Assembly (NCBI GenBank): GCA_006538405.1
Contig: BJKQ01000018.1
Span: 389,001 to 453,000 of the forward strand
Length of the DNA: 64,000 nucleotides
Source: Hansfordia pulvinata
Taxonomy: Eukaryota; Ascomycota; Sordariomycetes; Xylariales
Reading direction: 5' to 3'
Shown: positions 37,198 through 48,210 of the stretch, in pieces
How the letters are laid out: each line of letters begins with the position of its first letter
Position numbering within the stretch: the stretch's first letter is position 1
Notes under the pieces: generated by a model
Seen by the model: the letters and a program-made list of their open reading frames with translations, nothing else
Told to the model about the DNA's origin: nothing
Database searches by the model: none
Made by a program: the position numbers and the translations under genes

Positions 37198-38949
37198 ATG
37201 TCTGCTCTGCCCAGTCTGCGCGCCGCCGCCGCCGCTGCGGCTTCGCGCGGCCTCCGCCCCGCGCTGGCCACGGCGGCCTCGGCCTCGTCCCGGCGCGCTG
37301 CCCCGGCCCTGGCCGCTGTCCCCCGCGCTGCCACGCGGGCCTACGCTTCTGCCTCTCTCGACGGCCAGCAAAAGGTAAATTGCCCGCTCCCGCAGTCCCG
37401 TAAGCGTCCCCTCCGGTGCTCCCCTGCTGACTTGCTGCGCAGCTCCTCTCCGCCGACCTGCAACACGCCGACCCGGCCGTCTACGACATCATCGAGAAGG
37501 AGAAGCTGCGCCAGAAGCACTCCATCAACCTGATCCCCTCGGAGAACTTCACCTCCCAGGCCGTCCTCGACTCGCTCGGCAGTGTCATGCAAAACAAGTA
37601 CTCCGAGGGCTACCCTGGCGCCCGCTACTACGCCGGAAACCAGTACATCGACCAGAGCGAGCGGCTGTGCCAGCAGAGGGCCCTCGAGGCGTTTGGTCTC
37701 GATGAGAAGGAATGGGGCGTCAACGTCCAATGTGAGTTTTCTTCATCGCCCAGTTTCCCATCCTGTCCCGCTTCGGCCAGTCCCTCACTGACCCCGAAAC
37801 AGCCCTGTCCGGTGCCCCTGCGAACCTCTACGTCTACTCCGCCCTCATGAACACCCACGACCGCCTCATGGGTCTGGACCTGCCCCACGGCGGTCACCTG
37901 TCCCACGGATACCAGACCCCCACCAAGAAGATCTCTGCTGTTTCCAAGTACTTTGAAACCGTCCCTTACCGATTGGACGAAGAGACGGGCACCATCGACT
38001 ACGAGAAGCTGGACGACCTTGCCCAGGTCTACCGCCCCAAGATCATTGTCGCCGGCGCCAGTGCCTACAGCCGGTTCATCGATTACAAGCGTATGAAGGA
38101 GACGGCCACCAAGGTGAACGCCTACCTGATGGCCGACATGGCCCACATCTCCGGGCTTGTCGCGGCCAAGGTCATGCCGAGCCCCTTCGCCTTTGCCGAC
38201 ATTGTCACGACGACCAGCCACAAGAGTCTGCGCGGGCCCCGCGGCGCCCTGATCTTCTTCCGCAAGGGCGTGCGGAGGACGGACCCCAAGAAGAAGCAGG
38301 ACGTCATGTACGACCTGGAGGGGCCCATCAACAGCTCCGTCTTCCCCGGGCACCAGGGCGGCCCGCATAACCACACGATCACGGCGCTGGCCGTGGCGCT
38401 GAAGCAGGCCCAGACGCCCGAGTTCAAGGCGTACCAGGAGCAGGTGCTGGCGAACGCGCAGGCGCTGGCCAACCGGCTGGGCGGGGCCAAGAGCTCGGGC
38501 GGGCTGGAGTACAAGGTGGTCAGCGGCGGCACGGACAACCACCTGGTGCTGGTGGACCTCAAGCCGCAGGGCGTGGACGGGGCGCGGGTGGAGCGGGTGC
38601 TGGAGCTGGTCGGGGTCGCGACCAACAAGAACACGGTGCCGGGCGACAAGTCGGCCATGATCCCCGGGGCCTGCGCATCGGCACGCCGGCCATGACGACG
38701 CGCGGCTTCGGCGAGGCCGACTTTGAGCGCGTGGCCGACATTGTGGGCCGGGCCGTCACCATCGCCTCGCGGCTCGACAAGGCGGCCCGCGCCGCCGCCG
38801 AGGAGAAGGGCGACAAGTACAAGCTCAAGTTCTTCATGGACCACCTGGGCACGGGCGAGGACGACGCCGAGATTGTCCAGCTGCGCTCCGAGGTCTCGGA
38901 CTGGGTCGGCACCTACCCCCTGCCGTGGGAGACGCCTTCGCAGCAGTAA
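37198..38949 (+). CDS. SHM1: Serine hydroxymethyltransferase, mitochondrial type, with a one-base frame break
   Basis: PLP enzyme interconverting serine plus tetrahydrofolate and glycine plus methylene-tetrahydrofolate. Exons are 37198-37374, 37443-37731 and 37803-38949 (introns 68 and 71 nt). With one base added the product is 537 aa. The first 50 or so residues are rich in Ala and Arg and nearly free of acidic residues, as in a mitochondrial presequence. Recognised blocks are [46 protein letters not shown] restored across intron 2, [12 protein letters not shown], and the PLP-lysine loop [13 protein letters not shown] with Lys296. The frame breaks in the GGGG at 38666-38669. Upstream reads KSAMIPG and downstream, one frame over, [13 protein letters not shown] followed by the normal C-terminus. 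As sequenced it would stop early at 38695. Confidence 0.95.
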
Positions 38950-39800
38950 GTGAGCGGCGGGGGCTAAGAGAGCTGGCCTGGCTGAGGGGCGGTAAAGGAG
39001 GGCCCCCTCGTGTCGCCCTGTCACAGGGCGGCTTGGGAGGGCAATTTGAGACTTTGTCTGCTATCTGTTCTGGTTTTATTTGGGTTCCGGTCTTGGCAAC
39101 GCAAAGCTGTAGGAGTACTGGGTGTTCATTTTGTTTCATGGGGTTTTTTAACATGGCGCGCGCAGTGCGTATCTGCAGTACCCGCTTCAACATGAGGGCC
39201 AGACGATAGAAATTTGATGAGCATTTGGAGCCGTGGCTTTTTTGTTCTGCTCTCAAGAGCATGTCCTGCGATGATCGCTGTGGAGTGCAATAATGGACAG
39301 CAAGCGCCGTTGAAAGAGGCGGCGTCGCTAAGTCAGTGAGAAATCATGGGAAGGGGTGGATTGGCGTGGTTTCGTGCCAGAATTCACTTATGATGGGACT
39401 GGTCCAAGTTCATGATAGAACATATCTTTGTATACGATGGAAGTGGCAACTGGCCCCGTAGGAAATCCAAGAAGATTCCAAGTGCCAGACTTGGGGGTCG
39501 CAGCCACATACATACTGCCCGTCTTCGAGACCTGAGAGAGTAGGAAAAAAAAAACCAAATCGCTCGAATGTACAGAAGCGCTTCCGCCCAGGTAAGGAAA
39601 GAGAAGGGAAGGGGAAGCAAAAAATCATAACCAACCAGCCAACAACTCCCGTCACATCAATTAACCCGGACCCGCAGAGAACGACTTGATCGGAGGCCAT
39701 GCCAGCAAGAGGGCATGGCCCAGCTTTGTGTACATGTTTGGTGGTGGTGGTGGTGAAGGCAGACACGCGCCTTTTGGGGGGGAAAGGGTGCTGGTCACCC
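38950..39800. other. Intergenic, tail-to-tail
   Basis: 851 bp between the SHMT stop and the stop of the secreted-protein gene; expected to hold both 3' UTRs. A GGTGGTGGT microsatellite lies at about 39739-39756. No gene seen. Confidence 0.6.
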
Positions 39801-40363
39801 TTAGTTGCAGCTGATGCCGCCGTACTTGTTTTCCTGGAATGCGCGCCAGTAGGCCGCCTCCATTGAGCCGCCGTTGCAGATGCTGGCGACCTTAGCCTTG
39901 AAGACCATCCTGTAGTCGCTGTCGTCGCCAGTGCCGGGGCCGCACTCCCAGTTCTGGGAGAGGATGGACTGGCACTCTGACTGCCCTTTCAGGTTGTCGA
40001 ACTGTTGGGTTGGGGGTTTGCGTATTAGCGAGGTTTCCTCTTTCTCATTTTTGTTTTCCTTGTCCTGGTCCTCTGTCCTGTATTCGCCCGGTGGGCATGG
40101 ACGAAGCTGGGGAGGGGGTGGCGTTGGGGGCGCGGGGGAAAGGAAGGACTTACCAAGCCCTGGCAGTCGTCGACCACCTTGGACTTGAAAATGAGCGTGT
40201 TCATGGAGTTGTACTGGCTGATGCAGATGTGGTCGGCGTTGGGGTCATTCATGGCATCCGTGCGGGGGGCCAGGGCGGTGGAGGCGAGCGGGATGGCCGA
40301 GGCGACGGCCGTGGAGGCCAGCATGGCCGAGACGAGGGCGGAGGCTGCAGTGGTGAACTGCAT
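39801..40363 (-). CDS. Small secreted cysteine-containing protein
   Basis: 136 aa in two exons, 40363-40154 and 40001-39801, with a 152 nt intron (GTAAGT donor, CAACAG acceptor). Residues 1-23 form a clear signal peptide, ending around VASA before IPLAS. The mature part has six Cys, in the contexts HICISQY, DDCQGL, SECQS, WECGPG, SICNGG and the terminal ISCN, which would allow three disulphides. It has no membrane segment or GPI signal. The size and Cys content fit an apoplastic small secreted protein; in plant- or insect-associated fungi such proteins are candidate effectors. I do not recognise the family, so no function is claimed. The second exon is below the size many ORF searches report, but the splice sites and the Cys pattern support it. 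Confidence 0.75.
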
Positions 40364-40571
40364 TGTGCAAGTTTCTCTGTTATTTTGTTATTTTGCGTAG
40401 GGGGTGGTGGTTGGTTGAAGGGCTGGAGCTGTCGTCAAGACTAGCTGGGAGAAAAGAGAGAACAGTGAAGTAGAAAAGTGAAAGAAGGTTGATGATGCTA
40501 GTGAGAAGGAGGAGAAAGATGCTGCTGATGATATTTTTTTCTTGTCTCTGCAGCCCGGGTAAGTCAACCAA

Positions 40572-40579
40572 TTTATATA
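40572..40579 (-). promoter_or_regulatory. TATA box of the secreted-protein gene
   Basis: TATATAAA on the minus strand, 209 bp upstream of the start codon at 40363. Confidence 0.4.
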
Positions 40580-42977
40580 GAAGAGTCGGCCGTCCATCTC
40601 TCTTCAGAGAGAGACACAAGGCGATTCGTGTGTCTGCCACTCTCGCGATCATCGTCAGGATGCCCGCCTTCCAGGCTGCTGCCATCGCAACACAGTCATC
40701 ATGGCGAATGCAGGAAGAGACTGCTCGACGGCCAAGCCATGCCCGTCTGACAGGTACCTATGCAACACAACTGCTTGTATGTACGCTCAACGATATATGA
40801 CGGGGATGCGGCTCCGACCGTCTGGAACTCGTGGTGGTCCAAGAATAAAGCGCGGTTGCTGCTTGTCAGCGTGTCTCCTCGCGCTTGGGGCCCTGGTCAG
40901 CCTTGTTTGATGATGGTGTTCTGCGGAACACGGGATTACTAGGGGTAGCCAAGTCATGTGGGAGATGCAGCTACTGAGTGAGGCCTGCGTACCACGAATG
41001 CCTGTCAACGAGCTCGGTGAGCGTGGCCCGAGAGGAGAGGATCCCCTCCACATCTCATCTCACGCCCAGCTCCCTCGCAGGGGTGAGTTTGTGCTGACAG
41101 GAGGCCCAAAACGAAATGGGGTATTGAACATACATACCAGGTATGAAGGGGGAGGTAAGCAGAGTATATCCCGTACAGCTGCGAGACTGGCAGGGGTGGG
41201 ACGGAGAGGCTCCTAATCCTTGCAGCCGCCCACTGGGCACCTCTATACCGAGATGCTTCTTGGGCGATTCAGGATCGCTGCCGGTCTGACATGCCGGGAT
41301 CTCGTTTGTGTGTGCTGATCCGCCTCGATTAGGTAGACATTAATTATGTACGTAGGTAGATATAGATGGAGATACCTTGGGTAGGTAGGGGTCGGAGTCC
41401 CCTTCTCTGCGCCGCCTCGGCTGTTCGGTCTAATCCGGTCGGCGGTTGGGTTTATTCATCGAAACAGACCAGCACGTCGACAAGCTGGCAAGCAAGCTCT
41501 TTTGCCCTGGCGAGGTGTAGATATCTGCTGGCTCGTGCACGGTCGTGACATGCGGTCTTTTCACGCCACCTGAGCCAACAGATTGGTCAATAGACACAGA
41601 GAAAGTGCCTCCTACTTGTATTATATGGTCTTGTTGAACGCATCTCAACTGGGGTTGTCTTTCCCATTCGTGTGCCATTTGGTGACCATGTACGCCTATT
41701 CAATTCCATCTCCACTTGTCTGTTTCGGGGAGTTTCGAGCTGATTGGCGATGGTATCCATTGAATGCAGATCCTCTCTGAGACTGACTGGCTGGCTGGAA
41801 AACGACCCCAGTCTTAGGCACCCAGTACAGACGACCAGAAGACCTTCTTTCCTGGCTGTTGCAGCCGATGACAGCTTCGTCTGTGTGAACGAACCCTGCT
41901 GTGAGCCCATGATGACCGTCTGATGTAAGCAGGGCCCTGCCAGACTGATTAGGTGGCGGCGCATATGCTCCTTGGCGATGCCTGCCACCCAGACCCGACT
42001 GAGGCGGTTCCCAAGATCCTCATCCTCATCCCGCAAGCCATAAGGGGGGCGGTTGTTGTTGGGTGTCGTGTGGGCTTGCGCAGAAGAGAAGATGGAAAAG
42101 GGTCCGCCGCACTGCGGGCCAGGTGCCTCTCGCCTCGCGCATCTTCGGCCGAGTGAGCGGACAAGTGAGTGATTGAGTGAGTGAGTGATTGCCTGGCTGA
42201 GTGAACCTCGGAGTGCGGAGACCCCGGCCGCCCGTCACCCAGAGTTCACAAGAAACGTGTGTTGGAGCAGACGCGAGAGCAGAGAGTCATGTCGAGCAGC
42301 AGCCGAGAATCGTCGAGTTGACATCACTTGAGCTCTCTCCATATCTCAGGGTCTACTCGTCCAAGTTCCAATGATGCCCCTTTATGCAAAACGGGCCAAG
42401 TCGCGACGCGGGGTCCGCGACATTGCCGTATGTATCCCATTCATGTCGAAAGAGGAGGGGCGACGAAGTGAGACGGTCCCGCCCTTTCGCTTTGCGGCAC
42501 GGCAAGGCACAGAACAATAACAGCCATTCAGAAGCCGGCCCCCCGAACAACGCGATCCACCTCGAACCTCACGGATCGCTGCTGTCTCTGGACGGCCGCA
42601 CGATCGCCGGCCGCTGACGGGCTGCCGGCTTGTGGCTTGCTCGATTTCTTGCTTCCTTGCTTTCTTGCTTGCTTTGCCTTCCCGAGTCGTCGCCCGCCCG
42701 ACCGCGTCGCCCGCAAAGCCGCAGCTGTGCCGCAGTGCCTCAGCATAGCGGGGCTGCCGACGCCGTCCTGGCTTTGGTTCGCGGGCCCTCAGACGGAGCC
42801 GCCTCGTTGGCTCGTCTCCGCCGGCGTCCCACTGCTTTGACGTCGCCGGCTGTGTGAGGCGAGGCCGTCGCCGCTCATCGCAGTCAGAGCGGGCGGCCGG
42901 CCGGTCCCGAGGCCTGGCATATGATCTGGTGATAACACGCGAAGCAGGATGCTGAGGGGGGCACAGTCGGGCTGGTC
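40580..42977. other. Long intergenic region
   Basis: About 2.4 kb with no supportable gene. It has a GAGT tetranucleotide tract near 42164-42190 and GTAGGTAG words near 41350-41390. A 214-codon minus-strand frame at 42382-43026 is rich in Arg/Ala with no domain, and is treated as chance. Confidence 0.5.
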
Positions 42978-42983
42978 TATAAA
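42978..42983 (+). promoter_or_regulatory. TATA box of the HAD-like gene
   Basis: TATAAA, 200 bp upstream of the start codon at 43183. Confidence 0.45.
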
Positions 42984-43182
42984 TCGGAACAGCCTCGCTC
43001 GGTATCGTCGTCGTGAACAAGCCCATTCCTCACCCCGTCCATGCCTGACAGTATCTGCCGAGTCACAGTCTTCATATTACAAGACCCTCAGATCATTTCA
43101 TCATTGATTTGCTTCTGTGCACCGCGCTTCCGTTTCGCCCCTGACCCATCTACAGTGACGCCTCCCCTTCAGGCCACACGCC

Positions 43183-43563
43183 ATGCCTCATCACTCCCAG
43201 GGCGTCCGCCGCTATAGCACCTTTAAGGAGGGCATTGTCCCGGCCCGGGCCAATCTCGACCGCGAGATCGAGGCCACCCAGGGTCTGTTAGCCATAGCAA
43301 CCACCCGCCAACAGCTCCACAGCGATAATGGCGGCGGCGACGATGCTTCAAACAACGCACCGGCGCTCAAGCCTACGTCGCCCCCAGCCCAGGCCGAGGA
43401 TGTGGCAGACTGGTTTGCGTTCGCCTTTGATGTGAACGGCGTGCTCGTCCGCGGCGGGCAGGCCATTCCCGAGGCCGTCGAGGTCACCAAGGTCCTGAAT
43501 GGAAAGAACGCATACGGCATCACCATGTGAGTCTCCGCGCACACATACACACACACACACACA

Positions 43564-43601
<38 letters not shown>

Positions 43602-44190
43602 ACATGTCCTTTTCCCCGTCCAAGCCCGCCCGGAGGCAAATTGTCAGGAAACAGCTGATCCTGACCCCTCCTTCTTCTCCCCGGGGCGCAGCCCACACAT
43701 CTTCCTGACCGACAGCGTCTGCAGCAAGGCCGAGGCGGAGCGCTGCTGGCGTGAACTGCCGGAGCAGCTGCGGGCCGCGATCGAGCCGGCGCAGCTCGTC
43801 GAGGGGGCGGGGGCCAAGCCATACACGCTCGAGCGGGGCCCGGACGCCCCGCCAAGAACGATCTACTTTGTCACCGGCGGCGGCGGCGGCGGGTTGGACC
43901 GCAACAGAATCGGGAGCGGCAGCAGAAAGGACGGGTACTCGATCCTCGTCGCGACGGGCGGCGGCAGCAGCGCGGAGAAGGACGAGGAGGCCTCCCCGGC
44001 GTCTCGCGCGCCGCGCGCCACCGTGCCCACGGCCCTCGACGCCGTGCATCACGGCATCGAGCGCGAGATGCGCCGCCGTCGGCGCCGGGACCCCGACCTC
44101 GGATCCGGCGGCCCGCGGCAGCTACGGCGCGGGGCGTCGAGGGTGTCGATATCGCCGGCGGCCGACGCGGTCCTCGCGGCTACGATCTGA
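43183..44190 (+). CDS. Short HAD-like protein with an altered motif I
   Basis: Two exons, 43183-43526 and 43692-44190, giving 280 aa. The 165 nt intron contains CA and CT microsatellites. The segment FAFDVNGVLVRGGQAIPEA, followed across the splice by IPHIFLTDS, matches the start of CECR5-type HAD class IIA phosphatases (normally FAFDIDGVLxRG then IPYIFLTN). Here the second Asp of the DxD signature is Asn, which in active HAD phosphatases is the acid/base residue. The later core motifs (the Lys and the GDxxxxD loop) are not seen; the C-terminal half is low-complexity Gly/Arg/Ser. It is therefore a shortened, probably inactive relative, a mis-modelled gene or one broken by a base error. It lies tail-to-tail with the rhamnose dehydrogenase gene. 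Confidence 0.55.
43550..43601 (+). repeat. (CA)n-(CT)n compound microsatellite within an intron
   Basis: About seven CA units followed by about 18 CT units with one interruption, wholly inside the intron of the HAD-like gene. Confidence 0.9.
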
Positions 44191-44426
44191 TCGGCAGATG
44201 GCTTGGGTCAGACGCCCGTTTTTTCGGGGGTATATGATCATACTGTGCTTGCGAGGCGTTGAAATTGGTATTTTCATTCATATTCCTTAGACCTCTGGAG
44301 TCGTGAGTAGAGTTGATTCGAGTTCGACGAGAAACGCGACTCGAAATGCCGGACATGTGAGAGATCAAACCCGACTCGCTTTGAAAGAAACCATGCCGCC
44401 CATCCCCGTTGTAGAGCCGCACTTGA

Positions 44427-45272
44427 CTACTGCAGATTCACAAACAGCCCCCCGTCGACCAGCAGCTGCGCGCCCGTGACGTAGCCGCTCAGCTCCTCGC
44501 AGGCGAGGAAGACGGCGGGGCCGGCGAGGTCGGCGGGCACGCCGGTGCGGCCGAGGGGGATCCTCCCCTCCATGTAGGCTCGCTTGGCGTCGTCGGCGAG
44601 GTCGGCCTCGTTCATCTGGGTGCGCACGGTGCCGGGTAGCAGGGCGTTGCAGCGGACGCCGTAGCGGCCGAGGGCGACGGCGGCGCTCTGCATCAGCGAC
44701 AGCACGCCCGCCTTGGACGGCGTGTAGTGCACCTGCTGCCCGCCGCCGACCAGGGCCGAGATGGAGCTGACCCCGATGATGGAACCTCCCCCGCCGCTGC
44801 CGCCGCCGCCGCCGTCCCGGGCCTGCTCCGCCATCTGCCGCGCTGCCGCCTGCACGACGTAGAAGGCGCCGTCGAGGTTGGTGCGGGTCGTGCGCGCGAA
44901 CAGGTCGGGCTCCGCGTCGAGGAACTCGGCGAACTGGCACACGCCGGCGTTGCTGACGCACACGTCGAGGCGGCCCGCGGGCGAGCGCTCGAGGGCCCGG
45001 CGCACCAGGGCCCGGCCCGTCTCCGGGTCCGTCACGTCGCCGGGCAGGTGGTCGAGGGAGCCGCCGCCGGAGGCCGCCGACGCCCCCCGGACCAGGGCCT
45101 CGGCCTCGGCGACGAGGGACCGTAGGTGCGGCTCGTCGCGCTCCAGGCCCAGGTGGTTGACCACGACGGCGCAGCCCTGGCGCACGTACTCGAGCGCGAT
45201 GGCGCGCCCGATGCCCGTCGTGCCGCCCGTGATGATGGCCGTCTTGCCCTGCAGCAGGTTGGCTGCCGGCAT
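44427..45272 (-). CDS. LRA1: L-rhamnose 1-dehydrogenase
   Basis: Classical SDR that oxidises L-rhamnose to L-rhamnono-1,4-lactone with NAD(P)+, the first step of the non-phosphorylated rhamnose pathway. A single exon encodes 281 aa. The dinucleotide loop is TGGTTGIG, followed by VVVNHLG; SNAGV is the NNAG-type motif; the catalytic Ser lies in GVSSISALVGG and the Tyr-Lys pair in HYTPSKAG. The C-terminal stretches RCNALLPGT, YMEGRIPLGR and LLVDGGLFVNLQ closely resemble the yeast LRA1 enzymes, which is why I name it more narrowly than 'SDR'. A Gly-rich loop insertion near residue 160 is the main difference. It is transcribed away from the rhamnonate dehydratase gene 1.5 kb away, which supports the pathway assignment. 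Confidence 0.88.
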   Translation of the reverse strand: MPAANLLQGKTAIITGGTTGIGRAIALEYVRQGCAVVVNHLGLERDEPHLRSLVAEAEALVRGASAASGGGSLDHLPGDVTDPETGRALVRRALERSPAGRLDVCVSNAGVCQFAEFLDAEPDLFARTTRTNLDGAFYVVQAAARQMAEQARDGGGGGSGGGGSIIGVSSISALVGGGQQVHYTPSKAGVLSLMQSAAVALGRYGVRCNALLPGTVRTQMNEADLADDAKRAYMEGRIPLGRTGVPADLAGPAVFLACEELSGYVTGAQLLVDGGLFVNLQ

Positions 45273-46791
45273 GCTGGGCGGGTTTCTTGCGTTTCTCCCC
45301 TTCTTCTTCTGGTTTCTTTCCTCACGCGGTCGGATGATTGGTCTGGTCTCGTGTCGGCAAGGGACAGTGACGTCTGTGGGGTTGGTGGGTGGTGAGGTCT
45401 GGTGGATGCCGAGTATCGACGGAATGCTGTGGGAGTGTGGGTGGGGGAGACGAGAGAGCCGGGAGTAGTGGCAGAGATGCGATTCGATTCAAGACCCTGA
45501 AGAATACTTCTGTCTGTCCGTCTACTAGGTACCAAGTCAGAATCACCACGGTTCAAGATGCTCGTCCCAACCTCTGGCTACCTACCAACTTAGCTCGCAG
45601 CTTCCTCTTCTGCACCTCACCCGGCTGCCACGAACGGCATATGTGCCACGTCGGCGTGTGCCCTCAGCCAATTGGGGTCAGTCCCGCGTCCAACGCGCCA
45701 GTCGCGTGCCGAGATCGCCCCGCGCGCCGGGTAATGGTGGCAGCCCGGGTGCGTCTGTGTCTGCAGCAACGCCGCAGGAGAGCGCCGCTTCTGGAGGGCC
45801 TGTTCGTGGGGAGGGATCCATCGCGTCGGCGGGGTTGCGGGGTCGGGACAAAGGCCGCCGAGGCAGACGACGCGACGACGCCGCCCCCGCAGTAAACGTG
45901 CGTGTTGAGGTAGGTTGGGTAAGGTACCTAAGGTACGGACATGAAGGTAGGTCAGGTACTGGAGACACACCAAGGTCTGGATCGCTTCTCGGTCACCCTC
46001 GATGCACATGTGCGAGACCTCATATTGGGTAAGATATTCAAGCTTCTGCTGACCGGGTAGGTCTTCCCATGGGACGCAATTGAGAGGTACCTCACACAAA
46101 GAAAACGGCGGCCGCGGCTACGTCATGCGTGCCGCCGCGGCCTCTGGTTAATCACACTGATTGATGAGTCTATATCCGCTGGACAGGCCACGCAATAGGC
46201 AATCCCCATTTCTGTCTGTACCTAAAGAGGTAGGGAATCTCTGCCTCGCTCATACCGGCAATCTGTACAGCTCGCCCGCCCGACTATGAAGCCCTCCGCC
46301 GATATGGTCATCCATGCCATGGATGGCCTACTTACTTATTACAGATTATCCGCACGCCTGCCTCGTGAGTGTGAGGTCTCCACCGCCGAGTCCCCTTGGT
46401 GGGACGCCATCCCGGGCCGCCACCACCAGTCGGGCCATCTGCCCCCGACGACGCCCAGCACCCGAACCCCCGACGTGACGATGTCGGTCGCCGGCGCGCC
46501 GCCAACCCGTCCCGTGACCCCGCTGCCCTCTGCCCTCTGCCCGTCAATATCCGCATCCTCGCCGCTTTTGACCTCTCTCAGAAACCGGATCTCCCCTTCG
46601 AACTTTGGAAGCCAATCTAGGAAACTCTCATCGATCGCATCGCGGTCTTATAAAGAATTATACCCTCCCAGCTCGCCCTCCGTCCCATGAACACGGCCTC
46701 TCCTTTACCAGCCAACGCATCTCTTCGTACGTCTGGAACCTAGAAGTAGGAGAACCCACGTTCGACCCAGCGAATCGAACCGGCCGCCACC
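45273..46791. promoter_or_regulatory. Divergent promoter of the two rhamnose genes
   Basis: 1.5 kb between the divergent start codons. A TATAAA lies at 46649-46654, 138 bp before the dehydratase start. GTAGGT/GGTACCTA words cluster at 45525-45535 and 45908-45940. No gene is supported inside. Co-regulation of the two genes by rhamnose is inferred from the arrangement. Confidence 0.6.
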
Positions 46792-48210
46792 ATGTCTGCC
46801 GCTCGCCAGTTCCCTACCATCAAGGCCATCCGGTCCTACATCATCAGCGGCGTCGGCTCGGGCGGCGACTACCACAATGTCAAGGGCGGTCACTGGTAAG
46901 AAAGATTCGCTCTCTTTTTGGTTCTCCCTTTTTCTCTCTCCGACTGGCTGACAAACCCCTTCTTTCGCACCAGGCTGATCGACTCGGACATCTCGACGCC
47001 CTGCTCCATCTGGGATCAGTACAAAAAGTCGCGGACCAGCTGGGGCATCAACGTGCTGGGCTCCTTCTTCGTCGAGATCGAGGCGACGGACGGCACGGTC
47101 GGCTTCGCGACGGGCTTCGGCGGCCCGCCGGCGTGCTGGCTGGTCCACCAGCACTTTGAGCGCTTCCTGCTGGGCGCCGACCCGCGCCGGACCAACCTGC
47201 TGTTCGAGCAGATGTACCGCGGCTCCATGTTCTACGGCCGCAAGGGCCTGACCACGGCCGTCATCTCCGTCATCGACCTGGCCCTGTGGGACCTGCTAGG
47301 CAAGCTGCGCAACGAGCCCGTCTACCAGATGATCGGCGGCGCCACCCGCGACCGGCTCGACTTTTACTGCACCGGCCCCGAGCCCGCCGCCGCCAAGGCC
47401 ATGGGCTTCTGGGGCGGCAAGGTCCCCTTGCCCTTCTGCCCGGCCGACGGCCACGAGGGCCTGCGCAAGAACGTTGCCTTCCTGCGCAAGCACCGCGAGA
47501 CGGTCGGCCCGGACTTCCCCATCATGGTCGACTGCTACATGAGCCTTAACGTCTCGTACACGATCGAGCTAGTGGGCAAGTGTCGCGACCTCGACATCAA
47601 CTGGTGGGAGGAGTGCCTGAGCCCGGACGACACGGACGGCTTCGAGCAGATCAAGCGCGCGCACCCGGGCGTCAAGTTCACAACGGGCGAGCACGAGTAC
47701 TCGCGTTACGGCTTCCGTAAGCTGGTCGAGGGCCGTAACCTCGACATTATCCAGCCCGACGTCATGTGGCTCGGCGGCCTGACGGAGCTGCTTAAGGTGT
47801 CCGCCCTGGCGGCCGCCTACGACATCCCCGTCGTGCCGCACGCCAGCGGCCCTTACAGCTACCACTTTGTCATCTCGCAGCCCAACACGCCCTTCCAGGA
47901 GTACCTGGCCAACTCGCCCGACGGCAAGAGCGTGCTGCCCGTCTTCGGCGACCTGTTCGTCGACGAGCCGATCCCGACCCGCGGCTTCCTGACGGCCGCC
48001 GACCTCGACCGGCCCGGCTTCGGGCTGACCGTCAGCCCGGCCGCACGCGCCAAGCTCATCTCGTCCGACTACCTGCTTGCGCCCCCGCCGGCGACCGCGT
48101 TGCAGCCGCCCCCACCGCCGCAGCAGGCTGGCGAGGAATCTGGCGAGAGCAAGGGCGGCGTAGTCGACGCGCTGGCTCAGGGGGTCAAGGATCTGACGAC
48201 GGGCTCGTAA
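46792..48210 (+). CDS. LRA3: L-rhamnonate dehydratase (enolase superfamily)
   Basis: Removes water from L-rhamnonate to give 2-keto-3-deoxy-L-rhamnonate, the third step of the pathway begun by the divergent dehydrogenase. Exons 46792-46895 and 46974-48210, intron 78 nt, 446 aa. The N-terminal capping domain has SYIISGVGSGGDYHN. The barrel carries the expected metal ligands: Asp in IMVDCYMSL, Glu in WWEECLSPDD and Glu in FTTGEHEYSRYG. The Asp of IIQPDVMWLGG and the His of VVPHASGPYSYHF form the usual catalytic dyad. FYCTGPEP and MGFWGGKVPLPF fit the rhamnonate dehydratase subgroup. A Pro/Gln-rich tail of about 40 residues follows the conserved core. No frame break is seen. Confidence 0.92.

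Noticed and set aside
42382..43026. 214-codon minus-strand ORF in the empty region before the HAD-like gene
   Set aside because: Arg/Ala-rich with no domain, overlapping the TATA box of the plus-strand gene; looks like chance.
43348..44052. 234-codon ORF antisense to the HAD-like gene
   Set aside because: Low-complexity Arg/Ala/Glu translation of microsatellites and G-rich codons; the splice sites support the plus strand.
46770..46790. tRNA B-box-like word (GGTTCGATTCG on the minus strand)
   Set aside because: The T-stem does not pair and no acceptor stem or A box is present; it lies in the leader of the dehydratase gene. No tRNA or rRNA gene was found in the window.
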